The notes: generated by a model from the letters alone, not told the origin. A DNA stretch of 32,523 nt from an uncultured Bacilli bacterium (GCA_934086395.1 CAKOIE010000016.1:1-32523); one strand, 5' to 3'. Shown: positions 7,442 through 16,048, counted from the first letter of the stretch. Numbers and translations are program-made.

Positions 7442-8041
7442 ATGAATTTACCAAACAAAATAACTTTAGGAAGAATATTTTTATCTATATTAATAATAAT
7501 TATTATGATGTTTCCATTTTATGAAATGGGAATCGATGAGACCAAATATCTAGTTATGGGAAGAGTAACAATAAGTTTAAAATACATTATATGTGGAATT
7601 TTATTTATAATAGCGTCATTAACTGATTTATTAGATGGAAATATTGCTAGAAAAAATAATCAAGTAACTGATTTTGGTAAAGTAATGGACGCCATAGCTG
7701 ATAAAATACTTGTAAATGGTATCTTGATAATTATGGCATGTAATGGAATGTTACCTGTAGTTGTTCCAGTTATAATTATTTTAAGAGATACAGCCGTTGA
7801 TTCAATTAAAATGGTTGCTGGAAGTAAAAATGGTAAAGCTGTTGGAGCAAGTATTTGGGGGAAAATGAAAACAGTATGTATGATGACTGGACTATCATTT
7901 ATGTTCTTTTCCAATTTACCATTTGAATTATTTGGTTTTTCTCTAGGATATTATTTAGTAATTATTGCTTGCATTTTATCAATTTATTCAGGTATCCAAT
8001 ATTTTATTTCAAATAAAAATGTATTATTAAAAAATATTTAA
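7442..8041 (+). CDS. pgsA: CDP-diacylglycerol--glycerol-3-phosphate 3-phosphatidyltransferase
   Basis: PgsA makes phosphatidylglycerol phosphate from CDP-diacylglycerol and glycerol-3-phosphate in the membrane, the committed step to phosphatidylglycerol. The 199-residue protein has several hydrophobic helices and opens with the typical NLPNKITLGRI. The CDP-alcohol phosphotransferase signature DxxDGxxAR...G...D...D is complete: DLLDGNIARKN followed by FGKVMDAIADK, at about residues 62-88. It starts ten bases after the ymfM stop with a strong RBS (AGGAGG), so the two are one transcription unit. In Bacillus cinA lies between pgsA and recA; here it is absent and recA has its own promoter. Confidence 0.93.
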   Translation: MNLPNKITLGRIFLSILIIIIMMFPFYEMGIDETKYLVMGRVTISLKYIICGILFIIASLTDLLDGNIARKNNQVTDFGKVMDAIADKILVNGILIIMACNGMLPVVVPVIIILRDTAVDSIKMVAGSKNGKAVGASIWGKMKTVCMMTGLSFMFFSNLPFELFGFSLGYYLVIIACILSIYSGIQYFISNKNVLLKNI

Positions 8042-8064
8042 CCTATTAATTAGGTTATTTTTTT
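8040..8064 (+). terminator. Terminator after pgsA
   Basis: AACCTA (8040-8045) pairs with TAGGTT (8051-8056), overlapping the pgsA stop codon. A T-rich run follows to 8064. Confidence 0.85.
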
Positions 8065-8101
8065 GCTCTAATTTTTAAGATCTCCAAATTTCAAAAACTG
8101 A

Positions 8102-8115
8102 CGAACATTTTTTCG
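8102..8115 (+). promoter_or_regulatory. Probable LexA (SOS) box of recA
   Basis: CGAACATTTTTTCG fits the Gram-positive LexA/DinR consensus CGAAC-N4-GTTCG with one mismatch (T for G). It lies ten bases upstream of the recA -35 element, where a repressor could block transcription. No lexA gene is visible here. Confidence 0.6.
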
Positions 8116-8125
8116 CAAAAATATA

Positions 8126-8154
8126 TTGACAAATATATTTTCTTATAATAAAAT
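8126..8154 (+). promoter_or_regulatory. recA promoter
   Basis: A perfect -35 TTGACA (8126-8131), 17 bases, then TAAAAT (8149-8154). An overlapping TATAAT at 8144 has a 12-base spacer and is less likely. The implied RNA start near 8160 rules out translation from ATG 8161. Confidence 0.75.
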
Positions 8155-8187
8155 TAAAGCATGAAGGAAAGAATAGGTGAATTATTT

Positions 8188-9228
8188 ATGAAAACAATTG
8201 ACGCAAAGGACAAAGATAAAGCATTAGAACAAGTACTAGCTGATATTGAAAAACAATTTGGTAAGGGCGCTATAATGAAACTAGGAAGTTCTGAACACAT
8301 GGAAATAGATGTAACATCAACTGGTTCACTTTCCCTAGATATCGCTCTTGGCGTAGGAGGATTCCCAAAAGGAAGAATCATTGAAATATATGGACCTGAA
8401 TCATCAGGTAAAACAACAATTGCGCTTCATGCTATTGCAGAAGTACAAAAAGCAGGTGGTAGAGCCGCATTTATTGATGCAGAGCATGCCTTAGATCCAG
8501 TTTATGCCCAAAAATTAGGAGTAAACATTAATGAATTATTATTATCACAACCAGATACGGGAGAACAAGCACTTGAAATTTGTGATGCTTTAGTAAAAAG
8601 TGAAGCAGTAAGCATTGTAGTAATCGATTCAGTTGCTGCATTAGTTCCTCAAGCTGAAATAGAAGGCGAAATGGGAGATTCTCATGTTGGCTTACAAGCT
8701 AGATTAATGAGCCAAGCTCTAAGAAAATTATCAGGAACAATTTCTAAAACTAAAACAACAGCTATTTTTATAAATCAGTTAAGAGAAAAAGTTGGTGTTA
8801 TTTTTGGTAACCCTGAAACAACACCAGGTGGTAGAGCTTTAAAATTCTATTCTACAATTAGATTAGATATTAGACGTGGTGAACAAATCAAAATGGGAGA
8901 TAGTGTTATCGGTAATAAGACAAATATTAAAGTTGTTAAAAATAAAGTAGCACCTCCATTTAGATCAGCAACTGTTGATATTATGTATGGAGAAGGAGTA
9001 AGTAAAACTGGTGAAATAGTAGATTTAGCTAGTGAAAATAATATTATTCAAAAATCAGGAGCATGGTTTAGTTATAATGGTGAAAAAATTGGTCAAGGTA
9101 GAGAAAATGTTAAACAATATTTAAAAATGAATCCTGATATTTTAGAAGAAATTGAAAATAAAGTAAGAGATATTTATAATATACCTTTAAATAAAAAAGG
9201 TAATAAAACTAAAAAAGAAGAGGATTAA
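8188..9228 (+). CDS. recA: Recombinase RecA
   Basis: RecA forms filaments on single-stranded DNA, drives strand exchange and triggers LexA self-cleavage. The protein shows ALEQVLADIEKQFGKGAIMK, the Walker A motif GPESSGKTT, the Walker B region IVVIDSVAAL, and the loop regions around GEMGDSHVGLQARLMSQALR and NQLREKVGVIFGNPETTPGG. I chose ATG 8188 over the in-frame ATG 8161: AGGTGA is seven bases before it, whereas 8161 has no RBS and sits at the predicted RNA start. The resulting 346 residues match the usual RecA length. A LexA-like box and a strong promoter precede it. A terminator lies at 9382. Confidence 0.97.
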   Translation: MKTIDAKDKDKALEQVLADIEKQFGKGAIMKLGSSEHMEIDVTSTGSLSLDIALGVGGFPKGRIIEIYGPESSGKTTIALHAIAEVQKAGGRAAFIDAEHALDPVYAQKLGVNINELLLSQPDTGEQALEICDALVKSEAVSIVVIDSVAALVPQAEIEGEMGDSHVGLQARLMSQALRKLSGTISKTKTTAIFINQLREKVGVIFGNPETTPGGRALKFYSTIRLDIRRGEQIKMGDSVIGNKTNIKVVKNKVAPPFRSATVDIMYGEGVSKTGEIVDLASENNIIQKSGAWFSYNGEKIGQGRENVKQYLKMNPDILEEIENKVRDIYNIPLNKKGNKTKKEED

Positions 9229-9239
9229 TTAAAAGAGAA

Positions 9240-9415
9240 TCACTTTATAAATGCATTATTTAAGTACATTTAATAATTAAAGAAAAAGAATATAGTAAGT
9301 ATCACAAATTTTTGTCTGCTTGAGCTAAAGGTTACTTTATCAAGTAAATCAGGAAATTATAGTTGAAAACAAAAAAATAGTAATAGAAGTGTTATAAAAT
9401 ATACCTTCTATTTTT
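9240..9415 (+). other. recA-metG intergenic region with hairpins and a terminator
   Basis: No ORF of note. A hairpin TTACTT-TATC-AAGTAA lies at about 9331-9346. A terminator (AATAGAAG 9382-9389 with CTTCTATT 9405-9412, then T-rich) closes the stretch 150 bases after recA. It may be the recA 3' UTR or a small RNA. It has no T-box or SAM-riboswitch core that I can see. Confidence 0.5.
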
Positions 9416-9438
9416 AAAATATTCGTTCAAACTTAGAG

Positions 9439-9467
9439 TTGAATAACCAATTTTTTTATATTATAAT
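9439..9467 (+). promoter_or_regulatory. metG promoter
   Basis: TTGAAT (9439-9444), a 17-base spacer and a perfect TATAAT (9462-9467), 35 bases before the metG start. The leader is too short for a T-box. Confidence 0.75.
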
Positions 9468-9501
9468 ATAGAAAATTAAAGGAAGGAAATGGTGATAAAA
9501 T

Positions 9502-11067
9502 ATGAAAAGTTTTTATATAACAACACCAATATATTATCCTAGTGGTAAATTTCATATTGGAACTGCTTATACTACCATTTTAGCAGATGTACTAGCTAGA
9601 TATCATAGACAATTAAATGAAGATGTTTATTTTGTAACTGGACTAGATGAACATGGACAAAAAATTCAAATCAAGTCAGAAGAAAAAGGAATTACTCCTC
9701 AAGAATATGTTGATAAAATGGCAAATGATGCTAAAAAGTTATGGGAATTATTAAATATATCTAATAATGATTTTATAAGAACAACTGATAAAAGACATAT
9801 TGAGACTATAATTAAAGCTTTTACAATTTTATATAATCAAGGTGACATATATAAGGGAAAATATAAGGGAAAATACTGTGTTCCATGTGAATCATTTTTT
9901 ACAGATACTCAGTTAATTGATGGCAAATGTCCAAGTTGTGGAAGAGAAGTTAAAGAAGTAGAAGAAGAAACATATTTCTTCAATATGAAAAAATATGAAA
10001 ATAGATTAAAAGAATTTTATAAAAATAATCCAAACTTCTTAATTCCTTTGTCTAAAAAGAATGAAGTTATGAATAGTTTTTTAAATTCTGGTATTGAAGA
10101 TTTATGTATTTCTAGAACTACTTTTGATTGGGGAATAAAAGTTCCCCAAGATGAAAAACATGTTATGTATGTTTGGTTAGATGCTTTACTTAATTATATA
10201 TCTGTTCTTGGTTATCTAAGAGAAGATGATTCATTAATGAAAAAGTATTGGCCTGCAAATATTCAAATTATTGGTAAGGATATTTTAAGATTTCATGCAA
10301 TATATTGGCCTATATTCTTAATGGCTCTAGATTTACCACTACCAAAAAACATCTATGTTCATGATTTTATTATGATGAGAGATGGAAAAATGAGTAAATC
10401 TAAAGGAAATACAATTTACCCTGATATACTTGCAAATGCTTACGGAGTAGATGCAGTTAGATATACTCTTTTAAAGAGTTTACCATATGGACAAGATGGT
10501 GAATTTACTCCTGAGTTGTTTATAAATAAATATAATACAGAGTTATGTAATGATTTAGGTAATTTAGTTAATAGAACTGTTGCTATGATTAATAAATATC
10601 AAGATGGTATTGTTAATAATAAGGGATTATCAAGTGATTTAGAAACCGAATTAAATAATTATATTAATAATAAAATAGATGAATATAATGAAGAAATGAA
10701 AGAAATAAATATTCCTAACGCGATGAATAGTATATTAGATATTGTTTCAAGAACTAATAAATATATTGATGAAACAAGTCCATGGGTATTATATAAAGAA
10801 GGAAATATAGATAGACTTACTAATGTAATGTATAATTTATACAATTCAATTAGAAAAATTAGCGTATTATTTTATCCTTTTATGCCTGATACATCTAATA
10901 ATATTTATGATCAATTAGGTTTAAAAGAAGAAGAAATTACTTTTGATAAGTTAAAAGATAACTTAGAATATAATAATAAAGTTATTGAAAAAGGAGTTCC
11001 TTTATTTAATAGATTAGATCCAAACTTAGAAATTTCTAGATTAATAGATTTAATGAAAGTAAAATAA
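9502..11067 (+). CDS. metG: Methionyl-tRNA synthetase
   Basis: MetG charges tRNA-Met in the cytoplasm. The 521-residue class I enzyme has YYPSGKFHIGTAYTTI (the HIGH motif, about residues 12-27), a four-Cys zinc knuckle (CVPC...CPSC, about 130-150) and KMSKSKGN (about 297-304). The anticodon-binding helical domain follows. It stops at about residue 521, so it lacks the C-terminal tRNA-binding (Trbp111-like) domain found on the longer Bacillus enzyme; short forms are common. GGTGAT five bases before ATG 9502 serves as RBS. The gene stands alone between its promoter and a terminator. Confidence 0.96.
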   Translation: MKSFYITTPIYYPSGKFHIGTAYTTILADVLARYHRQLNEDVYFVTGLDEHGQKIQIKSEEKGITPQEYVDKMANDAKKLWELLNISNNDFIRTTDKRHIETIIKAFTILYNQGDIYKGKYKGKYCVPCESFFTDTQLIDGKCPSCGREVKEVEEETYFFNMKKYENRLKEFYKNNPNFLIPLSKKNEVMNSFLNSGIEDLCISRTTFDWGIKVPQDEKHVMYVWLDALLNYISVLGYLREDDSLMKKYWPANIQIIGKDILRFHAIYWPIFLMALDLPLPKNIYVHDFIMMRDGKMSKSKGNTIYPDILANAYGVDAVRYTLLKSLPYGQDGEFTPELFINKYNTELCNDLGNLVNRTVAMINKYQDGIVNNKGLSSDLETELNNYINNKIDEYNEEMKEINIPNAMNSILDIVSRTNKYIDETSPWVLYKEGNIDRLTNVMYNLYNSIRKISVLFYPFMPDTSNNIYDQLGLKEEEITFDKLKDNLEYNNKVIEKGVPLFNRLDPNLEISRLIDLMKVK

Positions 11068-11079
11068 ACCATACGAAAT

Positions 11080-11105
11080 AAGTAGTAAATTCTACTTGTT
11101 TTTTT
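11080..11105 (+). terminator. Terminator after metG
   Basis: AAGTAG (11080-11085) pairs with CTACTT (11092-11097), followed by GTTTTTTT. Confidence 0.8.
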
Positions 11106-11147
11106 ATATAATAGAAATTTTTAAGAAAAAATATAAATAAATATTTC

Positions 11148-11176
11148 TTGTTATAATTAAAATTAGATGTTAAAAT
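11148..11176 (+). promoter_or_regulatory. Promoter of the anchored extracellular protein gene
   Basis: TTGTTA (11148-11153), 17 bases, TAAAAT (11171-11176), with TG at 11168-11169 forming an extended -10. Confidence 0.65.
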
Positions 11177-11200
11177 TAATTTAGAAAGTAGATAGGTATT

Positions 11201-12310
11201 ATGAAGAATAAAAAGATATTTTTAACTATAATTATTTCAATTATTATAATTATTTTAGTAAGCGCAGTATTAATTTTTTGGAGAAAGAACAATGTTGAAA
11301 AACCAAAGAAAGAATTTTTAAGTTTTGCTGATTTTCCATTTAAAGATGATATTGCTTCTAAAAGCAATTATATTAAATTTAGTGGTCCATTATCTTACTT
11401 ACAAGAAGAAAAAACAAATGATACTAATGGTAGACATACATTTATATATGATAAATATAAATTTGTAATAGAGTGTAATTCTAATCAATGTGTAACAGGA
11501 GCAACTGAAGCATTACTAATGTGTACGAGTAACTCTTTGAAATTAAATGATAAAGTTATTTATAAAGATTCATCTGAAGATAAAAAATATAAAGAAGAAA
11601 GTAAATTTCCCTATATAATTATTACAAACGATAATATTATTATTCAAACATTAAATAAATTGTATATTTTAGATTCTAATGGTAATATTCAATTATCAAT
11701 AAATAATATCAATGAAGAATATAAAAATATTAGTCAATTAAATAATTCACTAAATTTTGCCTTAAAAAATAACATTCTTTACTATACAACAATAAATGAT
11801 AATAACATTGAATTAAAATATATCAATTTAAAAGAACAAAATATAGAAGAAAAACTAATTGAAACAGTTGATAAAAATACAGAACTTGTAAGAAATAAAG
11901 AAATAACTTCAATAAGTCAGTTTCCTTATAACTCAACTGAAAAATTAGAGGATATAAATAATAAATATAAAATTAAAGTTGAATTTATATCAAATGAAGA
12001 AAATGATTACAAAACATTAATTATTGAAGATTCAAATGGACGTAAAACAATTAATGATTTTGTTATATCATGGTATGTTAATCCAAATAATTTAAATTAT
12101 AATTTATTAGGAGAAAATAAGAGTTATACTATAATTGATGATATGTTATATTATGTTATTTATGAAGCAGAAAATACATATGCATTATACGGGGCTAACC
12201 TAAACAATAAAGAGTTTAAATCTAAAAAAATAGAAGAATTTAATAAAATCGATTATTCATTTGAAAAAATTAAATATTATTTAGAAAATTGTGAAGAAAC
12301 AAGAGATTAA
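11201..12310 (+). CDS. Membrane-anchored extracellular protein of unknown function
   Basis: A 369-residue protein with an N-terminal anchor (KIFLTIIISIIIIILVSAVL, residues about 5-24) and no cleavage site that stands out. The rest is hydrophilic and should lie outside the cell. It contains repeated beta-strand-like segments such as TFIYDKYKFVIEC, IIITNDNIIIQTLNKLYILD and LKNNILYYTTINDNNIELKY, which read like blades of a beta-propeller, but I cannot assign a family. Two Cys sit in CNSNQC and one in ALLMC. It has its own promoter and terminator and is therefore monocistronic. Asn and Lys are very frequent, as in neighbouring genes. Confidence 0.75.
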   Translation: MKNKKIFLTIIISIIIIILVSAVLIFWRKNNVEKPKKEFLSFADFPFKDDIASKSNYIKFSGPLSYLQEEKTNDTNGRHTFIYDKYKFVIECNSNQCVTGATEALLMCTSNSLKLNDKVIYKDSSEDKKYKEESKFPYIIITNDNIIIQTLNKLYILDSNGNIQLSINNINEEYKNISQLNNSLNFALKNNILYYTTINDNNIELKYINLKEQNIEEKLIETVDKNTELVRNKEITSISQFPYNSTEKLEDINNKYKIKVEFISNEENDYKTLIIEDSNGRKTINDFVISWYVNPNNLNYNLLGENKSYTIIDDMLYYVIYEAENTYALYGANLNNKEFKSKKIEEFNKIDYSFEKIKYYLENCEETRD

Positions 12311-12338
12311 AATGTATAAAACAATATACATTTTTTTA
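12310..12338 (+). terminator. Terminator of the anchored-protein gene
   Basis: AAATGTATA (12310-12318) pairs perfectly with TATACATTT (12325-12333), then T-rich. Confidence 0.9.
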
Positions 12339-12405
12339 TATGATAGGAATTTTATACTTAAAGAAAAAATATAGCAAGTATATGATTTTTTTCTAAAAAT
12401 TAAAC

Positions 12406-12434
12406 TTGCATTTTTGAAAATTACATGCTAAAAT
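12406..12434 (+). promoter_or_regulatory. Promoter of the 251-residue membrane protein gene
   Basis: TTGCAT (12406-12411), 17 bases, TAAAAT (12429-12434); the TG of ATGC gives a near extended -10. Confidence 0.65.
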
Positions 12435-12465
12435 ACAAGACAAATTGAAAGAAAGAGGGGGAACA

Positions 12466-13221
12466 ATGAATTTTTTAATTTTATGGTTTTTAACAATTAT
12501 ATCTAGTTATGGAGTTGTAATTTATAGTTCAATTAATCTTATGAAAAATGTTTATGATGAGGGGTATAAATTTAATAAAGAAATTTCAAAAGATTTTAGC
12601 AATAAAGTGCAAGATTTACCATTTAAAAAAACATTTAATCTTTCAATGCTATTACCTTTTTATAATTTATATACATCATTTAAAGCAATGTTAGAATTTT
12701 CACAACATAAAAATCGAATTATATTAGAATTAAAAACTTTAGGAGTTATTGAAGAAATGACTGAATTTGAAAAACAAGAATATTTTAAAAATTCAAGACT
12801 AGAAACAGTTTTAATTAATCAAAAGAGATTAGAAAACGCTACAAAAATCACAATAAAAGAAGAAATTGGTGAAAGTGTTGCTTATATTGATAGAGATGAA
12901 GAAGGAAAGATAATCATATTATATACAACAGGCCCAATTAGTAGATTATCTAAGGAAGAACAAAGAGCAGCAGTAGCAATTGCAGCTAGCAAAATGCGAG
13001 AAGAAATGCTTGATAGTTTAATTCAAGAATTATCATGTGCTGAAAGCGATATCATTGAAAATAAACAGTTAAATGGAAATATCTCAAAATTAGATGAAAA
13101 TAAATTAGAATCAATTAGAAAAGGTAAAGAAAAACTTATCGAATTAAAACAAGAACTTATTGCTAGAGAAACAAATAAAGAAATAATTGAAGAACCAAAA
13201 TCAAAATCAATAAATAAGTAG
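12466..13221 (+). CDS. Membrane-anchored protein of unknown function
   Basis: I start the gene at ATG 12466, preceded by GAGGGGG, and not at the in-frame TTG 12445, which lies inside the RBS leader. The 251-residue product has an N-terminal membrane helix (FLILWFLTIISSYGVVIY), a second short hydrophobic stretch (FNLSMLLPFYNLYTSF) and a long, charged, probably helical remainder ending in KSKSINK. Segments such as SRLSKEEQRAAVAIAASKM suggest amphipathic helices. I do not recognise the family. It is monocistronic, with its own promoter and terminator. Confidence 0.75.
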   Translation: MNFLILWFLTIISSYGVVIYSSINLMKNVYDEGYKFNKEISKDFSNKVQDLPFKKTFNLSMLLPFYNLYTSFKAMLEFSQHKNRIILELKTLGVIEEMTEFEKQEYFKNSRLETVLINQKRLENATKITIKEEIGESVAYIDRDEEGKIIILYTTGPISRLSKEEQRAAVAIAASKMREEMLDSLIQELSCAESDIIENKQLNGNISKLDENKLESIRKGKEKLIELKQELIARETNKEIIEEPKSKSINK

Positions 13222-13246
13222 TTAGATATAAACTACTTATTTTTTA
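13213..13246 (+). terminator. Terminator of the 251-residue protein gene
   Basis: AATAAGTAGTT (13213-13223) pairs with AACTACTTATT (13231-13241), followed by T-rich sequence. The stem includes the stop codon. Confidence 0.9.
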
Positions 13247-13312
13247 TAACAATTTTTAAAAATTAACCTCCGATAATTTCTTGATTATTTTCTCTTATTT
13301 CTTTATAATAAA
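13247..13312 (+). repeat. 66-bp repeat copy 1, carrying the CPBP gene promoter
   Basis: This 66-bp segment is identical to 14385-14450. It contains TTGATT (13281-13286), a 17-base spacer and TATAAT (13304-13309), a good sigma-A promoter. The repeat ends just past the -10 box. The sequence upstream of the -35 includes AACCTCCGATAATTTC, which might bind a regulator. Confidence 0.9.
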
Positions 13313-13350
13313 ATTATAAAAATTAAAATAAAAAGGATGGGAGGAACGTT

Positions 13351-14052
13351 ATGGAAAAGAAAACAAGTAACTGGATAAAAACATTTTTAATAAATATATG
13401 TAAGATTATTCTATGTTTTGTTGCCATGATTTTTATGAATGCAGTTGGACAAATATGTGAATTTCCAATGGCTTTAAAAAATTTAGAATTTTTAACAATA
13501 TTAGCATACTTTTTCGCCATTGGAATTATTTTATTTATATTTAAAAAACAAATTAAAGAGGAAACTGCTATTTTTAAAAAAAATTGGAAAAAATATGTTT
13601 TATGGGCTTTTGGAATAACAATTTTGATTATAATTTTAAACTTATTTTACAATAAGTTAAGATTATTAGTTTATGGAACAATAAAAACAGAAAATAATAG
13701 TATTATTATCGATTTAATTAATGAATATAAAAATAATCCATTTAGTTTAGTTTCTATTTTATTAGTAATCACTATTGTAGGACCTATCTTTGAAGAAAAT
13801 GTATATAGATTTTTGCCAAAAGGAATTTTAAAAAATAATTTGCTCTTTCTGATTATTTCATCATTCTATTTTGCAGCAATTCATGTTTCAAAAGAAACCT
13901 ATTATCCATTAGATTGGATAATATATCTTATTCCTGGTATAACTTATGCTATGACTTATATTAAAACCAAAAATATATATACTTCTATGATTGCACATTC
14001 ATTAAATAATATAATAGGAGTTTTACTAATTATTTTAGAGTTATATAAATAA
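13351..14052 (+). CDS. CPBP family intramembrane glutamic endopeptidase
   Basis: A 233-residue polytopic membrane protein with about six or more hydrophobic helices. It carries the three CPBP (Abi/Rce1-like, PF02517) motifs: FEENVYR (EExxxR), FAAIH (FxxxH) and HSLNN (HxxxN), in the second half. The Glu and His residues form the catalytic site in this family, which cleaves within the membrane. In Gram-positives members are linked to bacteriocin self-immunity or maturation and to sortase-type functions, but no partner gene is adjacent. The RBS is GGGAGGAACG before ATG 13351. The gene lies between two 66-bp copies of the same promoter. Confidence 0.88.
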   Translation: MEKKTSNWIKTFLINICKIILCFVAMIFMNAVGQICEFPMALKNLEFLTILAYFFAIGIILFIFKKQIKEETAIFKKNWKKYVLWAFGITILIIILNLFYNKLRLLVYGTIKTENNSIIIDLINEYKNNPFSLVSILLVITIVGPIFEENVYRFLPKGILKNNLLFLIISSFYFAAIHVSKETYYPLDWIIYLIPGITYAMTYIKTKNIYTSMIAHSLNNIIGVLLIILELYK

Positions 14053-14063
14053 TAATATATTTT

Positions 14064-14185
14064 ACATAAGATAATAAAAACAAAATATTATCAAACTGAT
14101 ATGATAATAAATATTCATAGTTTATGTCAGATAAATGTGCTAATTGATTGATAACTATATAAATGCCTATTTTGGGCTTTTTTTT
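14064..14185 (+). other. Hairpin-rich 3' region of CPBP transcript, ending in a terminator
   Basis: ACATAA (14064-14069) can pair with TTATGT (14122-14127), enclosing a perfect hairpin GATAATA/TATTATC (14070-14076 with 14086-14092). A terminator with loop ATTTT (GCC...GGGC plus eight T) ends it at 14164-14185. It may be a long 3' UTR or a small RNA. From 14186 to 14384 I see only AT-rich sequence with one hairpin (TTTTATTTT/AAAATAAAA) and no ORF. Confidence 0.5.
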
Positions 14186-14384
14186 GAATATTTTTTAAAA
14201 AGTTATAGGTAATTAAACTATAGGATTTTCTAGCATAATTTATATTGCATAGGTAAATTTTATTTTTTATTAAAATAAAACAATTGGTTTTAAATTAGCA
14301 AATGCTGCCATAATAAAGATGATAAAAATTAATTAATTTAATTAAGTGTTTCGGGTAATAAATTATAAAGCTATACAAAGTAAT

Positions 14385-14450
14385 TAACAATTTTTAAAAA
14401 TTAACCTCCGATAATTTCTTGATTATTTTCTCTTATTTCTTTATAATAAA
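14385..14450 (+). repeat. 66-bp repeat copy 2, carrying the rny promoter
   Basis: Exact copy of 13247-13312. The promoter is TTGATT (14419-14424), 17 bases, TATAAT (14442-14447). It should drive rny, whose start is 57 bases after the -10 box. Confidence 0.9.
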
Positions 14451-14503
14451 TATATAGAGATTATTAAAATAATTTTTATATAGAAAGATACGGAGGAAAC
14501 ATT

Positions 14504-16048
14504 ATGGATTTTATAAGTGTAGCTTCCATTTTATGTCTTTTAATTGGATTATTTGTAGGTGGAGCCATAGTTGCGTTCTCAGGCTTCACAGCTGGTAAAA
14601 AATCAAATAAAATTTTAGATGACGCCAAAAAAGAGGCTGAAAAAACAAAACGTAACAGCCTTATGGAACTTAAAGAAGAAACTTTTAAATTACAACAAGC
14701 AACTGATCGCGAAATTAAAGAAAGAAAAAGCGAAATAAAAAATACTGAAGATAGACTTCTTCAAAGAGAAAAATCTTTAGATAAAAGAGAAGAATTATTA
14801 CAAAATAGAGATAACTCTTTAGAAGAAAAAGATAAAAATTTAAGTACAATGCAAAAGAAAATTCAAGAAAAAGAAGTTAAAATGGATGAACTTCTTAGAG
14901 AAGAAATTGAGAAATTAGAAAGTATAGCTAAACTTTCAAGAGAAAAAGCTCATGATCTTATTATGCAAAGAGTAGAAGATTCAATGGGTAAAGAAATAGC
15001 TGAATATATTAAAGATAAAGAATCAGAAGCAAAATTAGAGGTTGATAAAAAAGCAAAAGAACTTCTAGTAAACTCAATGGAAAAATATGCTAATGACGTT
15101 ACAACAATTCAAACAGTTACAACTATTAGTTTGCCAAATGATGAAATGAAGGGTAGATTAATTGGTAGAGAAGGAAGAAATATTAGAACAATTGAAGCAG
15201 TTACAGGAGTTGATTTACTAATTGACGACACACCTGAAGCAATTTCAATTTCATCTTTTGACCCTTTCCGTAGAGAAATAGCCAAACAAACAATTGAAAC
15301 CTTAGTTAAAGATGGTCGTATACATCCAACCAGAATTGAAGAAATTTATGATAAAATATGTAAGGATATGAACGCAAGAATTACAGAAATTGGAAACGAT
15401 ACCATTAGAGAACTAGGATTAACCAGAATGGATTCAGAATTAGTTAAAACAATTGGAAAATTAAACTTTAGAACAAGTTATGGTCAAAATGCGCTGCAAC
15501 ATTCAAAAGAGGTTTCATACCTTTGTGGAATAATGGCTGCTGAACTTGGCGAAAATGTTAACCTTGCTAAAAGAGCTGGACTTTTACATGATATTGGAAA
15601 AGCTATTGATTTTGAAATGGAAGGCTCACATGTTGAAATAGGAGCTGATCTTGCTAAAAAATATGGTGAAAATGAAGTTGTTATAAACGCTATTGAATCC
15701 CATCATGGCGATAAAGAAGCTAAAAACATTATATCAGTTTTAGTATCAATTGCTGATACAATGTCTGCATCACGCCCTGGTGCTAGAAACGATACTATGG
15801 AAAACTATATCAAGAGATTAGAAGAACTAGAAACAATTGGTAATAGTTTTGAAGGTGTTGATAAAACATTCGCAATGCAAGCAGGTCGTGAACTTAGAGT
15901 TATTGTAAAACCAGATAAAGTTGATGATCTAACATCATTTAAGATTGCTAGAGAAATTAAGGAAAGAATTGAATCTGAAATGCAATATCCGGGTACAATT
16001 AAAATAACTGTAATTAGAGAAACAAGAGCTCAAGAAGAAGCAAAATAA
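14504..16048 (+). CDS. rny: Ribonuclease Y
   Basis: RNase Y is the membrane-bound endoribonuclease that starts mRNA decay in many Firmicutes. The 514-residue protein has an N-terminal membrane anchor (about residues 4-28), a long charged coiled coil (about 35-190), a KH RNA-binding domain with GRLIGREGRNIRTIE (about 212-226) and an HD domain with LLHDIGKAID (about 360-369), supplying the metal-binding His-Asp pair. The C-terminal region ends IKITVIRETRAQEEAK, as in the family. The RBS CGGAGGAAAC is next to ATG 14504. Its promoter is one of the two 66-bp copies. Length and domains are standard. Confidence 0.97.
   Translation: MDFISVASILCLLIGLFVGGAIVAFSGFTAGKKSNKILDDAKKEAEKTKRNSLMELKEETFKLQQATDREIKERKSEIKNTEDRLLQREKSLDKREELLQNRDNSLEEKDKNLSTMQKKIQEKEVKMDELLREEIEKLESIAKLSREKAHDLIMQRVEDSMGKEIAEYIKDKESEAKLEVDKKAKELLVNSMEKYANDVTTIQTVTTISLPNDEMKGRLIGREGRNIRTIEAVTGVDLLIDDTPEAISISSFDPFRREIAKQTIETLVKDGRIHPTRIEEIYDKICKDMNARITEIGNDTIRELGLTRMDSELVKTIGKLNFRTSYGQNALQHSKEVSYLCGIMAAELGENVNLAKRAGLLHDIGKAIDFEMEGSHVEIGADLAKKYGENEVVINAIESHHGDKEAKNIISVLVSIADTMSASRPGARNDTMENYIKRLEELETIGNSFEGVDKTFAMQAGRELRVIVKPDKVDDLTSFKIAREIKERIESEMQYPGTIKITVIRETRAQEEAK

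Noticed and set aside
8161..8187. Upstream ATG as the recA start
   Set aside because: It has no RBS and coincides with the predicted RNA start; ATG 8188 has AGGTGA and matches the usual RecA N-terminus and length.
9240..9500. T-box or SAM riboswitch before metG
   Set aside because: No T-box GGTGG(T/A)ACC-like core or S-box pattern is visible, and the metG promoter lies downstream of the terminator, so the hairpin cannot control metG.
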